From: a virus
Direction: 5' to 3' (one strand)
Virus record (IMG/VR): IMGVR_UViG_3300030107_007270
Coordinates: 1-21,562 of that record
Length of the DNA stretch: 21,562 nt
In this document: in pieces, positions 1 to 8,100 of the stretch
Layout: every line of letters starts with the position of its first letter
Position numbering within the stretch: position 1 is the stretch's first letter
Notes under the pieces: model-generated
What the model was told of the DNA's origin: nothing
The model's input: only the letters and a program-made list of their open reading frames with translations
Databases searched by the model: none
Made by a program: the position numbers and the translations under genes

Positions 1-3000
1 GTAATACAACAGGTGATTGCAACGTTGCTATTGGTTGTGAAGCTTTAAAATCTAATCAAACTAGTAACTATAATGTAGCTGTAGGATCTAAAGCCTTGTA
101 TGCAAATTTGGGAGGAGCGTGTAACGTAGCTGTAGGATCTTGTGCCTTAGTAAGTAATACATGCGCTGTTAATAACACCGCTGTTGGACAGTATGCTTTA
201 TGTAGTAATACAACAGGAGATAAAAATAATGCTTTTGGTACTGAAGCTTTATGTAGTAATATAGCGGGTACTTATAATACCGCTATAGGTTATAGAACTT
301 TATTTGGTAATACTTCGGGTGATTATAATATAGCTATAGGTCGACAAGCTTTAGATGATAATACTACCGGTGGGGGTAATATAGCATTAGGACGTCAAAC
401 TTTATGGAAAAATACAGAAGCCGGGTGTAATGTTGGTATAGGTCACTTTGTATTAAACAACAACACCGGTACTGCTTGTCAGAACGTAGGTGTTGGTACA
501 AATGCTCTATATACTAATACTACTGGTGTATTTAATAATGCGATTGGAGCATGCACTTTGTATTATAATTCAACCGGTTATCATAATGAAGCTATCGGCT
601 ATCATGCTCTCTACAATAATACTGGAGGATTTTATAATATTGGGATAGGACGTGAACCTCTTAAAGCAAATACCCACGGTACAAATAATATAGCTATAGG
701 ATATAGACCTTTATGCAAAAATACTACTGCTAGTAATAATATCGGTATTGGTGGGTGTGCACTACATGATAATACAACTGGTTGTTGTAACGTCGCGATA
801 GCATTTAAATCTCTCGAAAATAATACAACCGGAAATTATAATGTTGGTATAGGTCCCAGTGCCCTACTTTATAATGCAACCGGGTTAAATAATGTTGCTA
901 TAGGAGCCATGGCTCACTCCGGCGGTCATCCTTATAGCAACAGCGGGAGCAGTAATGTTGCTATTGGATATCAGGCAATGTTTTATAATCGAAATGGAAA
1001 TTGTAACGTTGCTCTAGGTTACAACGCATTGTATACAAACATATGTGGTTCACATAATACTAGTATAGGTTGGCAAAGTATGTACTATAGTACATCAGGT
1101 GACTATAACTTTAGTGCTGGTTATAGAAATCTAATGGATAATACAATTGGAAGGGATAATGTTAGTTTAGGTTATCTTGGACTAACAAACAATACAACAG
1201 GATGTTGTAATATAGCCATTGGATCTAATACTCTACATTCTAATACGACAGGAACACATAATATAGCTATTGGACCCTCATCCCTTAAGAGTGTTATTAC
1301 CGGTGGATGTAATGTTGCTATTGGAACCTGCGCGCTTACAAACGTTCTTTGCCGGGGTTATAATACAGCTGTTGGATATGAAACATTAAAGGGTGCAATA
1401 TCTGCAGCAAGTAATACAGCTGTAGGTTTTAGAGCGTTGTTAGCAGCTAATTCGAATGCTAATACAGCTGTTGGTCTTGATGCTTTACGCTGTACAACAG
1501 CTGGTGTATATAATGAAGCTTTAGGTTACCAAGCGCTTAGAACAAATACATGCGGTTATCAAAATGTTGGAATAGGAACTCATGCGCTGTATTCGAATAC
1601 TACCGGTAATAATAATACTGCAGTAGGTTTTAATTCTTCAAGATCCAATACAACCGGTCATTATAATACATCTATTGGTTTATATTCTCTCTGTAATAAT
1701 ACTGATGGAGACTGTAACGCAGCTGTAGGTTATGCAGCTGGAAGATTTGAAAATAACGGTTCTAGTGCAGTAACATCACCTGATAACAGTACATATTTAG
1801 GAGCTTGTACAAGATCATTAGCTGGTACTCCAGTAAACGAAACTGTAATTGGTTTCTGCGCTTGTGGTTGTGGTAATAATAGTGTTGTGCTTGGTAATGA
1901 TGATGTTGCCGGTACTTACTTAAAAGGTAAAGTTGGTATTGGGACTATGAATTCGACGCCACCACCGGTAGAGCTTACTGTTTCTGGTGAAATAAGCTCT
2001 AATAATTGCTTAAAGATAGGACCTAATCCTGGTAATTGTCTTACAATAACTAGTCAAACCTTATTACGTTCACAGAGTGATAACGGATATCTTGAAATTG
2101 GTGCTGCAAATGGGTCGTATGCGCATATTCAAACTGATAGAGCTAAAATTTATTTTAATAAATGTCTAGTAGTCGACACTGGAGTGGTAATGGCTTATAA
2201 TGAAGATTTGGTTTTAGGTCCAAGTGATGGTGGGACAGTAGGTAATGGTTTCTGTGATGTACAATTATGTGTAGGCGGTGCAACAAGAATGCATGTTGCA
2301 TCCGGAGGTAATATTGGTATAGGTACAACATCTCCTGGTGCAACATTAGATATACACACCGGTACTAATACTAATGGTATTTTTATTAGAGAAGATAGTG
2401 ATGATTCAATAACACATAATTTATACGTTGATAGTAACGATTCTGGTGTTATGGTTATGTACAAAGATGGTCAGACTGCCCAAGTACAGCTGCATGCTAA
2501 TGGTGATAATTATATTTGTTGTAATCTTGGTATTGGTGAAGATGACCCGGGTGAAAAATTAACTGTTGCAGGAAACATAAGCGCATTAGGTAATGTATAT
2601 CTCGGTCAAGGCAAGTCTGTATATACAGATCAAATAAGAGCAATAGATAGCGGTGGTCTTTATGTGACTGATGATGCAAGTAATGGTATCTTTATTAAAG
2701 ATGGGGGTAATGTTGCAATTGGTTCTTCTACAGCAGATGATAAATTACATATATGTGGCGGTAGTATTCAATTAAACCAAGGTTCAGGTTATGGTTTAAA
2801 ATTTAGTGATTGTTCATGTTTAGTGCAATCCGGAGACTTGTCATTGATTCAAACCGGAAATGGTCATATAAAAATTGAAAGCGGTGCCACATATTGCTGT
2901 ACTATATTTTGCGGTAATGGGGGGTCAGGTAAGGCAACTTTCGCTACAATGGATTTTGCAAACTCAGTTTTCGATATTAATGGAATGGTGAGGCAAAATA

Positions 3001-3308
3001 CTCAATTAGCTATAAATACAGCTACAGCTAAAACTTTAGTAATAGGAGACCATGGTAGGTTACTTACTCTTGATAATGGAAGTGCTATTACTTTAACTGT
3101 ACCGCCAAACAGCTCAGTAGCTTTTCCTATTGGTGCTGAGGTTACAATTGTACAGAAAGGAGCAGGACAAGTTACTATAGCTGCAGGTTCAGGAGTAACG
3201 TTGTATGCAGCTGATAATGAACTAAAAACTCGTGTCCAATACAGTTCAGCTGTATTAACTAAAATTGCAACAGACACTTGGTTAGTTGCTGGTGACTTAA
3301 CAGCATAA
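1..3308 (+). CDS. Repeat-rich phage fibre/adhesin, 5' end outside window
   Basis: The reading frame is open from base 3 and continues the same repeat seen further in, so the true start lies left of the window; 1101 residues are visible. The first ~580 residues are 34 copies of a 17-residue unit of the form N-T-T-G-x-x-N-x-A-[IV]-G-x-x-A-L, typical of left-handed beta-roll heads in trimeric adhesins and phage fibres. Next come four spaced units with a G-I-G-T-x-S-P...L-x-V-x-G pattern (near bases 1932, 2311, 2525 and 2710), common in fibre shafts. The last ~100 residues form a compact end domain with V-P-P-N-S-S-V-A-F-P-I-G, G-A-G-Q-V-T-I and D-T-W-L-V-A-G-D-L-T motifs that I know from many phage tail proteins. 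No S74 chaperone domain was seen. The likely role is tail fibre or receptor binding, as a trimer. It is unusually rich in cysteine. The next gene follows after 3 bases. Fibre identity is well supported; the exact T4 counterpart is not. Confidence 0.85.
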   Translation, partial: NTTGDCNVAIGCEALKSNQTSNYNVAVGSKALYANLGGACNVAVGSCALVSNTCAVNNTAVGQYALCSNTTGDKNNAFGTEALCSNIAGTYNTAIGYRTLFGNTSGDYNIAIGRQALDDNTTGGGNIALGRQTLWKNTEAGCNVGIGHFVLNNNTGTACQNVGVGTNALYTNTTGVFNNAIGACTLYYNSTGYHNEAIGYHALYNNTGGFYNIGIGREPLKANTHGTNNIAIGYRPLCKNTTASNNIGIGGCALHDNTTGCCNVAIAFKSLENNTTGNYNVGIGPSALLYNATGLNNVAIGAMAHSGGHPYSNSGSSNVAIGYQAMFYNRNGNCNVALGYNALYTNICGSHNTSIGWQSMYYSTSGDYNFSAGYRNLMDNTIGRDNVSLGYLGLTNNTTGCCNIAIGSNTLHSNTTGTHNIAIGPSSLKSVITGGCNVAIGTCALTNVLCRGYNTAVGYETLKGAISAASNTAVGFRALLAANSNANTAVGLDALRCTTAGVYNEALGYQALRTNTCGYQNVGIGTHALYSNTTGNNNTAVGFNSSRSNTTGHYNTSIGLYSLCNNTDGDCNAAVGYAAGRFENNGSSAVTSPDNSTYLGACTRSLAGTPVNETVIGFCACGCGNNSVVLGNDDVAGTYLKGKVGIGTMNSTPPPVELTVSGEISSNNCLKIGPNPGNCLTITSQTLLRSQSDNGYLEIGAANGSYAHIQTDRAKIYFNKCLVVDTGVVMAYNEDLVLGPSDGGTVGNGFCDVQLCVGGATRMHVASGGNIGIGTTSPGATLDIHTGTNTNGIFIREDSDDSITHNLYVDSNDSGVMVMYKDGQTAQVQLHANGDNYICCNLGIGEDDPGEKLTVAGNISALGNVYLGQGKSVYTDQIRAIDSGGLYVTDDASNGIFIKDGGNVAIGSSTADDKLHICGGSIQLNQGSGYGLKFSDCSCLVQSGDLSLIQTGNGHIKIESGATYCCTIFCGNGGSGKATFATMDFANSVFDINGMVRQNTQLAINTATAKTLVIGDHGRLLTLDNGSAITLTVPPNSSVAFPIGAEVTIVQKGAGQVTIAAGSGVTLYAADNELKTRVQYSSAVLTKIATDTWLVAGDLTA
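3..1740 (+). repeat. 34-copy 51-base coding repeat (17 aa)
   Basis: Within the fibre gene the phrase N-x-[AGS]-[hydrophobic]-[AG] recurs 34 times, mostly 17 residues (51 bases) apart. A few units are stretched, for example around bases 905-965. Copies are diverged at the DNA level, so this is an old, selected protein repeat and not a fresh tandem expansion. The array continues off the left edge. Confidence 0.9.
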
Positions 3309-3311
3309 ATT

Positions 3312-4181
3312 ATGAGAAATAAATCTGGTATAATTTCATCTACAAGGCAGTTATTAATGGATATACATCCTAATATTACAGATTATGAATTTGCAGCTTA
3401 TGGAATGTATAGCTTTAGATATTTGAACAGAAACTATAATGGTGATGTATTTTTGGGGTATTTAGATTCAAGCGGCGCTACGCAAGGCTTTACTCCAGAT
3501 GAGATTGCAGATGGTACCTTAACAACATTTGCAGCAGGTGATACAAGTAACGGTCGAGTTAGGGTAAAAACACTCTACGATCAAAGTGGTAATGGAAATG
3601 ACGCGACACAAACTTCACGGTATAGTATGCCGGTTATTGTTAATGGTGGAAGTATAAACACTTTAAACGGGTTACCTGCATTAGACTTTGATGGTGCTAA
3701 TGATTATTTACGTTTAGATACAGCTCTTCCTAATATAAGAATAGGTGATTGTAGTTCATTTCTTGTTGGTGAGTTTGATACTGTGGATCCTAACCCACAA
3801 GAGGTTATGCTTTCCTTAGGTACAACAACTAACGGTGCTAGGTGGTATGCTCCAACTCAATACTATGATGGCTTAAACTTTGGTTACGCAGGTACATGGA
3901 ATCGGGTTCAGCAAACCGGTGATACTGATCCTCATTTATTTACTGCCATTGCTGGGTCAGTACAAGGTAATTATCAGCCCTTTATTGATGGTACGTCTTT
4001 AGGTAGCTTTACTCGTGTTGAAAAAAACAGTTCAGGTTCATACGGTCTCGGTGGGTTAAACAACGCTACAACATATGCTCTTGATGGGCGAATTACTGAA
4101 TGTCTAGTTTTTGATGGTGACTGCAGTTCTCTACGAACTGCTATAGAAAAAAATATAATGGACTATTATAATATAAGCTAA
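3312..4181 (+). CDS. Concanavalin/LamG-like lectin-fold protein
   Basis: The protein has 289 residues. Residues ~35-75 and the L-Y-D-Q-S-G-N-G-N-D-A-T-Q motif, followed by a V-N-G-G...N-G-x-P-A-L-x-F-D-G-x-x-D-Y-L stretch, are characteristic of concanavalin A-like jelly-roll domains, including the catalytic-type domain of fungal arabinofuranosidase B and many phage or marine bacterial LamG proteins. The C-terminal part (G-R-I-T-E-C-L-V-F-D) is the usual last strand of such a domain. I see no signal peptide. It starts 3 bases after the fibre stop and its stop overlaps the next start (TAATG), so it is probably co-transcribed with the fibre. The likely role is glycan binding at the fibre tip or baseplate. 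Enzyme activity is possible but no catalytic set could be confirmed. Confidence 0.75.
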   Translation: MRNKSGIISSTRQLLMDIHPNITDYEFAAYGMYSFRYLNRNYNGDVFLGYLDSSGATQGFTPDEIADGTLTTFAAGDTSNGRVRVKTLYDQSGNGNDATQTSRYSMPVIVNGGSINTLNGLPALDFDGANDYLRLDTALPNIRIGDCSSFLVGEFDTVDPNPQEVMLSLGTTTNGARWYAPTQYYDGLNFGYAGTWNRVQQTGDTDPHLFTAIAGSVQGNYQPFIDGTSLGSFTRVEKNSSGSYGLGGLNNATTYALDGRITECLVFDGDCSSLRTAIEKNIMDYYNIS

Positions 4182-4423
4182 TGAAAGAATACGATTGGAA
4201 TATAACAAGGTGTGACCCTCTTAGACCTCCTCTTAGTGGTTACTACGTAGATCTTGTAGAATATACAATAGATAATAACGGGTTTAGAGTCTCAGATAAC
4301 TTTTTAGAAGAGCATTATTTTAGTGATTATGCTACAGCTTCAGCATATTGGGATAGTAATAAGCAAGATCATTATATCTTATATAACGAGATACAAGAAG
4401 AAGAAGTTGATGATGGTATATAG
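4181..4423 (+). CDS. Small hypothetical protein of the fibre operon
   Basis: An 80-residue acidic protein, rich in Tyr and Asp/Glu, ending in an E-E-E-V-D-D-G tail. I do not recognise the family. Its ATG overlaps the stop of the lectin-like gene by one base (TAATG), so the two are translationally linked. It is the last plus-strand gene before the convergent minus-strand block. By position it may be a fibre accessory or assembly factor, but no motif shows this. Confidence 0.6.
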   Translation: MKEYDWNITRCDPLRPPLSGYYVDLVEYTIDNNGFRVSDNFLEEHYFSDYATASAYWDSNKQDHYILYNEIQEEEVDDGI

Positions 4424-4424
4424 C

Positions 4425-4432
4425 TATAAATA
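4425..4432 (+). promoter_or_regulatory. TATAAATA late-promoter-like octamer, unpaired
   Basis: A perfect T4-type late octamer lies two bases after the stop of the last plus gene and points right, into the antisense of the 4479-5473 genes. No plus-strand gene follows it. It may drive an antisense RNA or be chance in AT-rich DNA. Confidence 0.3.
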
Positions 4433-4478
4433 TATACTATAACCCCGTGAGATTAAGGGAGAACACGTTAGTATTCAA

Positions 4479-4973
4479 TTAAGCGTAACCTAGTGCTACT
4501 TTACGACGTAAGTTAGGTCCTACTGCGAGATTATACCCACAGAGAACAGGAGTTACTGTACGCGAGGCGTGAGCAATTTGATATGTAACAGTAAAGTTAT
4601 CTTCACAAACGAGAGCAATAGTGTGACCATCGTAGCCTTTATTAAGATTAAATAACGACCATGCAGCTCTAAATCTACAAGAAGTAAACTCACCGTCTTC
4701 TGGATTTGTACAATGGTAGTCTAATTGTAGTGGTGCAGCTGAAGCTTCTGGCAGGTAAGTAAATAGCACTCCAGCTACTTCTCTATCAACCCCATCAACG
4801 GTAATGGCTCCACCAGAAAGCAAAACAAATGAATTGTTTAAAGCACTTAAACTAAACATTCCTCCACGTCCATCTGCTCGTGGTGAATTATTTATAGGGT
4901 CCGGACCGGTATCACCACCTAAATCTGCGGTAAAGTATAAACCTGTATCATATGTGTATTCGTAATCTGCCAT
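4479..4973 (-). CDS. Small virion-type protein, paralogue B of tandem pair
   Basis: A 164-residue protein of unknown family. It is clearly related to the gene just upstream (4988-5473). Both share an N-N-S-P-x-A-x-G-R-G-G-x-F-x-L-S-A-L-x-N-S block near the N-terminus, a G-x-L-F-x-Y block, a T-x-A-L-V...T-V-T-Y block, and a G-x-N-L-x-V-G-P-x-x-R-R-K-V-x-x-G-Y C-terminus. It has no membrane segment or signal peptide and looks beta-rich. The start is supported by TAAATA exactly five bases before the ATG. Being late-type, beta-rich and just after gp23, it may be a head decoration or minor structural protein; that is inference from position only. Confidence 0.7.
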   Translation of the reverse strand: MADYEYTYDTGLYFTADLGGDTGPDPINNSPRADGRGGMFSLSALNNSFVLLSGGAITVDGVDREVAGVLFTYLPEASAAPLQLDYHCTNPEDGEFTSCRFRAAWSLFNLNKGYDGHTIALVCEDNFTVTYQIAHASRTVTPVLCGYNLAVGPNLRRKVALGYA

Positions 4974-4978
4974 ATAAA

Positions 4979-4984
4979 TATTTA
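4979..4984 (-). promoter_or_regulatory. Late-promoter core TAAATA, N5 before ATG
   Basis: On the minus strand this reads AGACTAAATATTTATATGG. The TAAATA core ends five bases before the ATG at 4973. It lies between the stop of the upstream paralogue and this gene and shares the 12 bases AGACTAAATATT with the promoter of that paralogue. Confidence 0.65.
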
Positions 4985-4987
4985 GTC

Positions 4988-5473
4988 TTAAATGTATCCC
5001 ATTTGTACTTTTCTTCGCATATCTGGACCAACTACTAGATTAAAACCTGAAGCAACTGGTAGCATGGTACCGGCTTTAGCAGTATAGGTAACGGTCATTC
5101 CATTAAGTGCGACTAATGCAAAGGTATTATTATGGTAATCTGAATCTACTCTAATGTGTGTATTATGTGTAGCATGATCTGGTGATCTCATTGTTCTAGC
5201 AGTAACAGGAGCGCTATTTGGTGAACTACCATCGCCTCCTTTATAGTTAAATAAAAGTCCAATTACTGGTGAATCTCCAATTCTTCCTGTATTTAATAAT
5301 TGAACTGAATTATCTAACGCACTTAATCCAAAGTCTCCACCTCGACCATTTGCCAGTGGCGAGTTATTTAAATAGTGTGGAAGTTGTATTCCTGTGTTGC
5401 TAAATTCGCCCCCACTTAAGTTATAAAGACCGTGTGTAAACGATGAAAGGTTAAAAAAATTCATTGATGACAT
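4988..5473 (-). CDS. Small virion-type protein, paralogue A of tandem pair
   Basis: A 161-residue protein beginning M-S-S-M-N-F-F. The frame is open further upstream to an ATG at 5518, but I place the start at 5473. TAAATA sits exactly five bases before this ATG, as at other genes here, and the longer form would read through that promoter and into the U-tract side of the gp23 terminator. It shares the G-R-G-G, L-S-A-L, T-V-T-Y and V-G-P-x-x-R-R-K-V blocks with the next gene. The family is unknown. It is separated from gp23 by a strong terminator, so it needs its own promoter, which is present. Possibly a minor capsid or decoration protein (inference). Confidence 0.7.
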   Translation of the reverse strand: MSSMNFFNLSSFTHGLYNLSGGEFSNTGIQLPHYLNNSPLANGRGGDFGLSALDNSVQLLNTGRIGDSPVIGLLFNYKGGDGSSPNSAPVTARTMRSPDHATHNTHIRVDSDYHNNTFALVALNGMTVTYTAKAGTMLPVASGFNLVVGPDMRRKVQMGYI

Positions 5474-5478
5474 ATTAA

Positions 5479-5484
5479 TATTTA
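5479..5484 (-). promoter_or_regulatory. Late-promoter core TAAATA, N5 before ATG
   Basis: The minus strand reads AGACTAAATATTAATATG, with five bases between TAAATA and the ATG at 5473. It lies downstream of the gp23 terminator, which is where a new promoter would be needed. Confidence 0.65.
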
Positions 5485-5510
5485 GTCTGCTTGTAAAATA
5501 GTTAAGAGGA

Positions 5511-5550
5511 ATAAACAAAAAAAACAGCAGAGCTTTCGCTCTGCTGTTTT
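5511..5550 (-). terminator. Intrinsic terminator after gp23
   Basis: A perfect 13-base-pair inverted repeat (AAAACAGCAGAGC / GCTCTGCTGTTTT at 5521-5533 and 5538-5550) has a 4-base loop that reads GAAA on the minus strand, a stable tetraloop. It is followed on the minus strand by a run of eight T interrupted only later by G. It lies 45 bases past the gp23 stop. The plus strand also ends in TTTT, so weak two-way action is possible. Confidence 0.92.
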
Positions 5551-5595
5551 GTGATTATGTCTCTCGACTGCTGCTTAATCAGCGACGTTCTAATA

Positions 5596-7161
5596 TTAGA
5601 AGTACACTGACTGAGAAGCTGGAGTGAACGCAGTACCGAGTCCCTGAACAAGAATGACATGATAGTAGAGATTTGCTCCGAAGATGTTGTCAACAACACC
5701 ATAACGAGTAAGCAAGCCAACACGTGGTGCGAAGTCGTTAGGACCAATAGTTCTCTGAACCATGACAGGAATGTAAGGACAGTAAATGATACCAGTATCG
5801 TAGAATTCAGGACCTTTGTATCCGAGAAGAGCATACTCAATAGCGTCGGTACGTGTAGCACCATTCGTTGTGTAAGTTTGCTCATCATAGATGTTAGAGT
5901 TCTGAACCTCTGTACGAGTATCACGGTAAACGTTGAATCTTCCACCAAGTGAACCAACCTTAGCAATACCAACAGGTTGTGTATTTACGTCACCTTGAAC
6001 GGGTACCCACTGGAATTCAGGGAGCATTTCAAGAATGGCGGCAACACGAGGAGTACAAACAATAAAGTTTGCAGCCCCACGCCTGTTACGCACAGCAATG
6101 CGGTTAGCTTCAATGATGATACGCTGATAGAAGTCCCTATTACGCTCAACCATCCAACGGCCGTCTGCAGAAGCAGGTGACCAGAAGGAGAATCCTCTGT
6201 TAGCTCCAGCATTAAGAGAAGCCTGGATCATTCTCATGAGCATTTCACGGTCGATCTCAGCTTGAATCTCGTACGACATAGCGTTCGTGATTTCAGCATC
6301 AATATCGATACCGTTCATGTTCTTAAGGTCTTGCTCAAGCTCGACGGACCAACGTGCACCAAGGCGGCGTGTGCCGGCCTCAACAGCGGTCTTCTCGAAC
6401 TTAACCTCAACCTGAGGAATGTTACCAGTAATCTCGAAAGCGGAAAGAATTTGCGCAACACCTTTATCCTGATTCGCGAAGGCCCAAGAAGTGCCATCGG
6501 GAGTACCACTCAACCGAGTCGAAGACGTGCCGGTGAAGCGGGTATCAAGAAGCTGGTATCCAAGCTCGTCACCAGGAAGACCGGCGGATCCATCGTAAAC
6601 CTGGTTACCACCACTTAAGTTGGGGTGGCTACCGGGTGTAAACCCAGGACCTGTGGTCTGACTACGATCAGGGACATATCCTGCCCCTGCGGACGGCCGG
6701 GTGGCAGCAAGGCCACCTTTACCATCAATACCGCTACCTAAGGTGTCGGACTGATAAGCATAGCGAAGAGCAAATGCAAGTCCAACAGGACCAGACATTG
6801 GCTGAACACCGACTATCTCGTTAGTGATAAGCTCAGGGAACGTACGACGAATCATCGGAATGAGCACTTTAGGAAGACGAGCATCACCAGGAGCATAGTT
6901 ATCGTTCGACTGGGTAGTCCCAGGCGGCGAAAATATGTTCGAAGTGGAAGCCCCGCCACCGAAAGCGCCGCTGTGACCAGCGGTATTTGCTTCCTCAATA
7001 CACCACTTTTCCTGGTTCTCAAGAAGAATGGCGGTATTTAAGCGGGTGTGATCGTCCTCAATGGGTGCCACACTATCGGAAGAGTACTCAAGAACAGGTG
7101 CCCACTTCTCAAGAAGTGTATCTGCTCTATCTCTATCAATAAATGATTGTGGTTTATTCAT
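5596..7161 (-). CDS. 23: Major capsid protein, gp23 family
   Basis: A 521-residue protein that builds the hexamers of the T4-type head. The N-terminal part (L-L-E-K-W-x-P-V-L-E, then L-L-E-N-Q-E-K-W-C) is the standard gp23 propeptide. C-I-E-E followed by A (E57/A58) fits the gp21 cleavage rule ([LI]-x-E before a small residue), giving a ~57-residue propeptide. The C-terminal half has the family's F-I-V-C-T-P-R-V-A, Y-A-L-L-G-Y-K-G and G-L-L-T-R-Y-G motifs. The frame extends to 7203 through a TTG, but the ATG at 7161 has AAAGGA eight bases upstream and gives the usual N-terminus. Base composition is clearly more GC-rich than in the neighbours. It follows gp22 and is closed by a strong terminator. 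It probably relies on the co-chaperonin at 16399-16830 for folding, as T4 gp23 relies on gp31. Confidence 0.97.
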   Translation of the reverse strand: MNKPQSFIDRDRADTLLEKWAPVLEYSSDSVAPIEDDHTRLNTAILLENQEKWCIEEANTAGHSGAFGGGASTSNIFSPPGTTQSNDNYAPGDARLPKVLIPMIRRTFPELITNEIVGVQPMSGPVGLAFALRYAYQSDTLGSGIDGKGGLAATRPSAGAGYVPDRSQTTGPGFTPGSHPNLSGGNQVYDGSAGLPGDELGYQLLDTRFTGTSSTRLSGTPDGTSWAFANQDKGVAQILSAFEITGNIPQVEVKFEKTAVEAGTRRLGARWSVELEQDLKNMNGIDIDAEITNAMSYEIQAEIDREMLMRMIQASLNAGANRGFSFWSPASADGRWMVERNRDFYQRIIIEANRIAVRNRRGAANFIVCTPRVAAILEMLPEFQWVPVQGDVNTQPVGIAKVGSLGGRFNVYRDTRTEVQNSNIYDEQTYTTNGATRTDAIEYALLGYKGPEFYDTGIIYCPYIPVMVQRTIGPNDFAPRVGLLTRYGVVDNIFGANLYYHVILVQGLGTAFTPASQSVYF

Positions 7162-7169
7162 TAGACGTT

Positions 7170-7175
7170 TCCTTT
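7170..7175 (-). promoter_or_regulatory. Strong Shine-Dalgarno of gp23 (AAAGGA)
   Basis: AAAGGA lies eight bases before the ATG at 7161 and decides this start over the TTG at 7203. It is the only convincing Shine-Dalgarno sequence I found in the window. Just upstream, TATAAT (7177-7182) resembles a -10 box, but its -35 partner is poor. Confidence 0.7.
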
Positions 7176-7210
7176 CATTATACCTCATGGGATCTAGTCC
7201 CAAGATACTC

Positions 7211-7225
7211 AGGTGACAAGCACCT
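7211..7225 (-). other. Short inverted repeat in gp22-gp23 leader
   Basis: AGGTG-N5-CACCT could form a 5-base-pair hairpin in the 82-base gap between gp22 and gp23. No T-run follows it, so it is not a typical terminator. It could be an RNA-processing or stability element, or chance. Confidence 0.25.
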
Positions 7226-7243
7226 CATTGTTCAGGGTTGAAA

Positions 7244-8098
7244 TTATTTGTGAGATCTTTTTAACTCCTGTAAATAGGGGTTAGTAGGCTCAGGCTTTTT
7301 CTTCTCTGAAATCTTTTCACGAGGAGCATCAGCTTTTACTTTACGCTGTGTAAATGCCTCCTCTTTAATAACACTAAGTCTCTCTTTTTCTTTTTTATCA
7401 AAAAGTCTTTCAGTGTAATCAAAATTTTCTGCAATAAATTTAGGTGATTTATCACTAAGAATCTTTAACATATACTCTTTCTTCTTACCAGTTAAGTGTG
7501 AAGTTTTTGATTCTAATAGTAAATCAGCCTTTGTCTTTGTATAAGCTTCTTTAAGAAGCCCGTTCTCTTTTTCAAGCTTTGTTACTTTTCGAGCTAATTG
7601 ATCAATTTGTGATTTACCATCGACAACGGCTTCTTTTACAGATTCACTCATAAGAGATGAATCAACAGCAAGCACCTTTCTTAAATTACCAAGTACCTCT
7701 CTAGCAGTTCTGTTTTGAGTAGCTTCTTCAATTGATTGCATGGGCACAGCTTCATCAATATATTCCTCCAAATAATCTGAAATACTTTCAACTAATGTAT
7801 TTTTAAAGCTATTAGCTCTACCGTTAAGCTCTTTTTCATAACGCTTCACAACAGTGATAAGCTTATTGGCGTTATTAATATCAACCGCTTCAACAACTCT
7901 TTTAAGTTTAGATGTATGATCTTTATCAATTGCAGTAACCAACTCGTCAAGTTTTTCAGCATAAAGCTCATCTTGATTAGTTAGTGCAGATTCAACTGAT
8001 AATTGAATTTTTTCTTCAATAGCAGTTTCGATTTCTTTAACAGAATCTTCTGTTAAAACCTCTGCTGCTTGCTCCGGTAATGCGTTTGATTTCTTCAT
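7244..8098 (-). CDS. 22: Prohead scaffold core protein, gp22-like
   Basis: A 284-residue, highly charged protein. It is almost entirely predicted helix or coiled coil, with a K-V-T-K-L-E-K-E-N-G-L-L-K-E heptad-like stretch near the middle, few aromatics, and a Lys/Glu-rich tail with P-x-P-T-N-P-Y. This composition, the length (close to T4 gp22) and the position between gp21/gp67 and gp23 identify it as the main internal scaffold, which is degraded by the gp21 protease after head assembly. A conserved block near residues 200-225 (T-x-x-L-T-G-K-K-K-E-Y) resembles that in other T4-like gp22 proteins. The ATG lies two bases after the stop of the small gp67-like gene, with no visible ribosome-binding site, so translational coupling is likely. 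Confidence 0.85.
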   Translation of the reverse strand: MKKSNALPEQAAEVLTEDSVKEIETAIEEKIQLSVESALTNQDELYAEKLDELVTAIDKDHTSKLKRVVEAVDINNANKLITVVKRYEKELNGRANSFKNTLVESISDYLEEYIDEAVPMQSIEEATQNRTAREVLGNLRKVLAVDSSLMSESVKEAVVDGKSQIDQLARKVTKLEKENGLLKEAYTKTKADLLLESKTSHLTGKKKEYMLKILSDKSPKFIAENFDYTERLFDKKEKERLSVIKEEAFTQRKVKADAPREKISEKKKPEPTNPYLQELKRSHK

Positions 8099-8100
8099 GT

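Noticed and set aside
1-1740. CRISPR-like or satellite DNA array
   Set aside because: The 51-base period is in frame, has no spacers, and encodes a recognisable 17-residue beta-roll repeat.
2155-3277. Minus-strand open frames inside the fibre gene
   Set aside because: Low-complexity mirror images of the fibre codons, with no start signals and no family match.
5474-5518. N-terminal extension of the 4988 gene to an ATG at 5518
   Set aside because: The extra 15 codons run through the TAAATA promoter core and approach the gp23 terminator tail; the internal ATG at 5473 has the exact N5 spacing.
5659-6618. Plus-strand open frames (5659-5952, 5977-6180, 6262-6618)
   Set aside because: They lie fully antisense to gp23, whose GC-rich codons reduce stop codons on the other strand; no promoter or family match.
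7189-7201. GGGA-N5-TCCC inverted repeat as operator or terminator
   Set aside because: Only four base pairs and no T-run; expected by chance.
7162-7203. Longer gp23 starting at a TTG at 7203
   Set aside because: The ATG at 7161 has AAAGGA eight bases upstream and gives the normal gp23 N-terminus; the extra 14 codons are not like the family.
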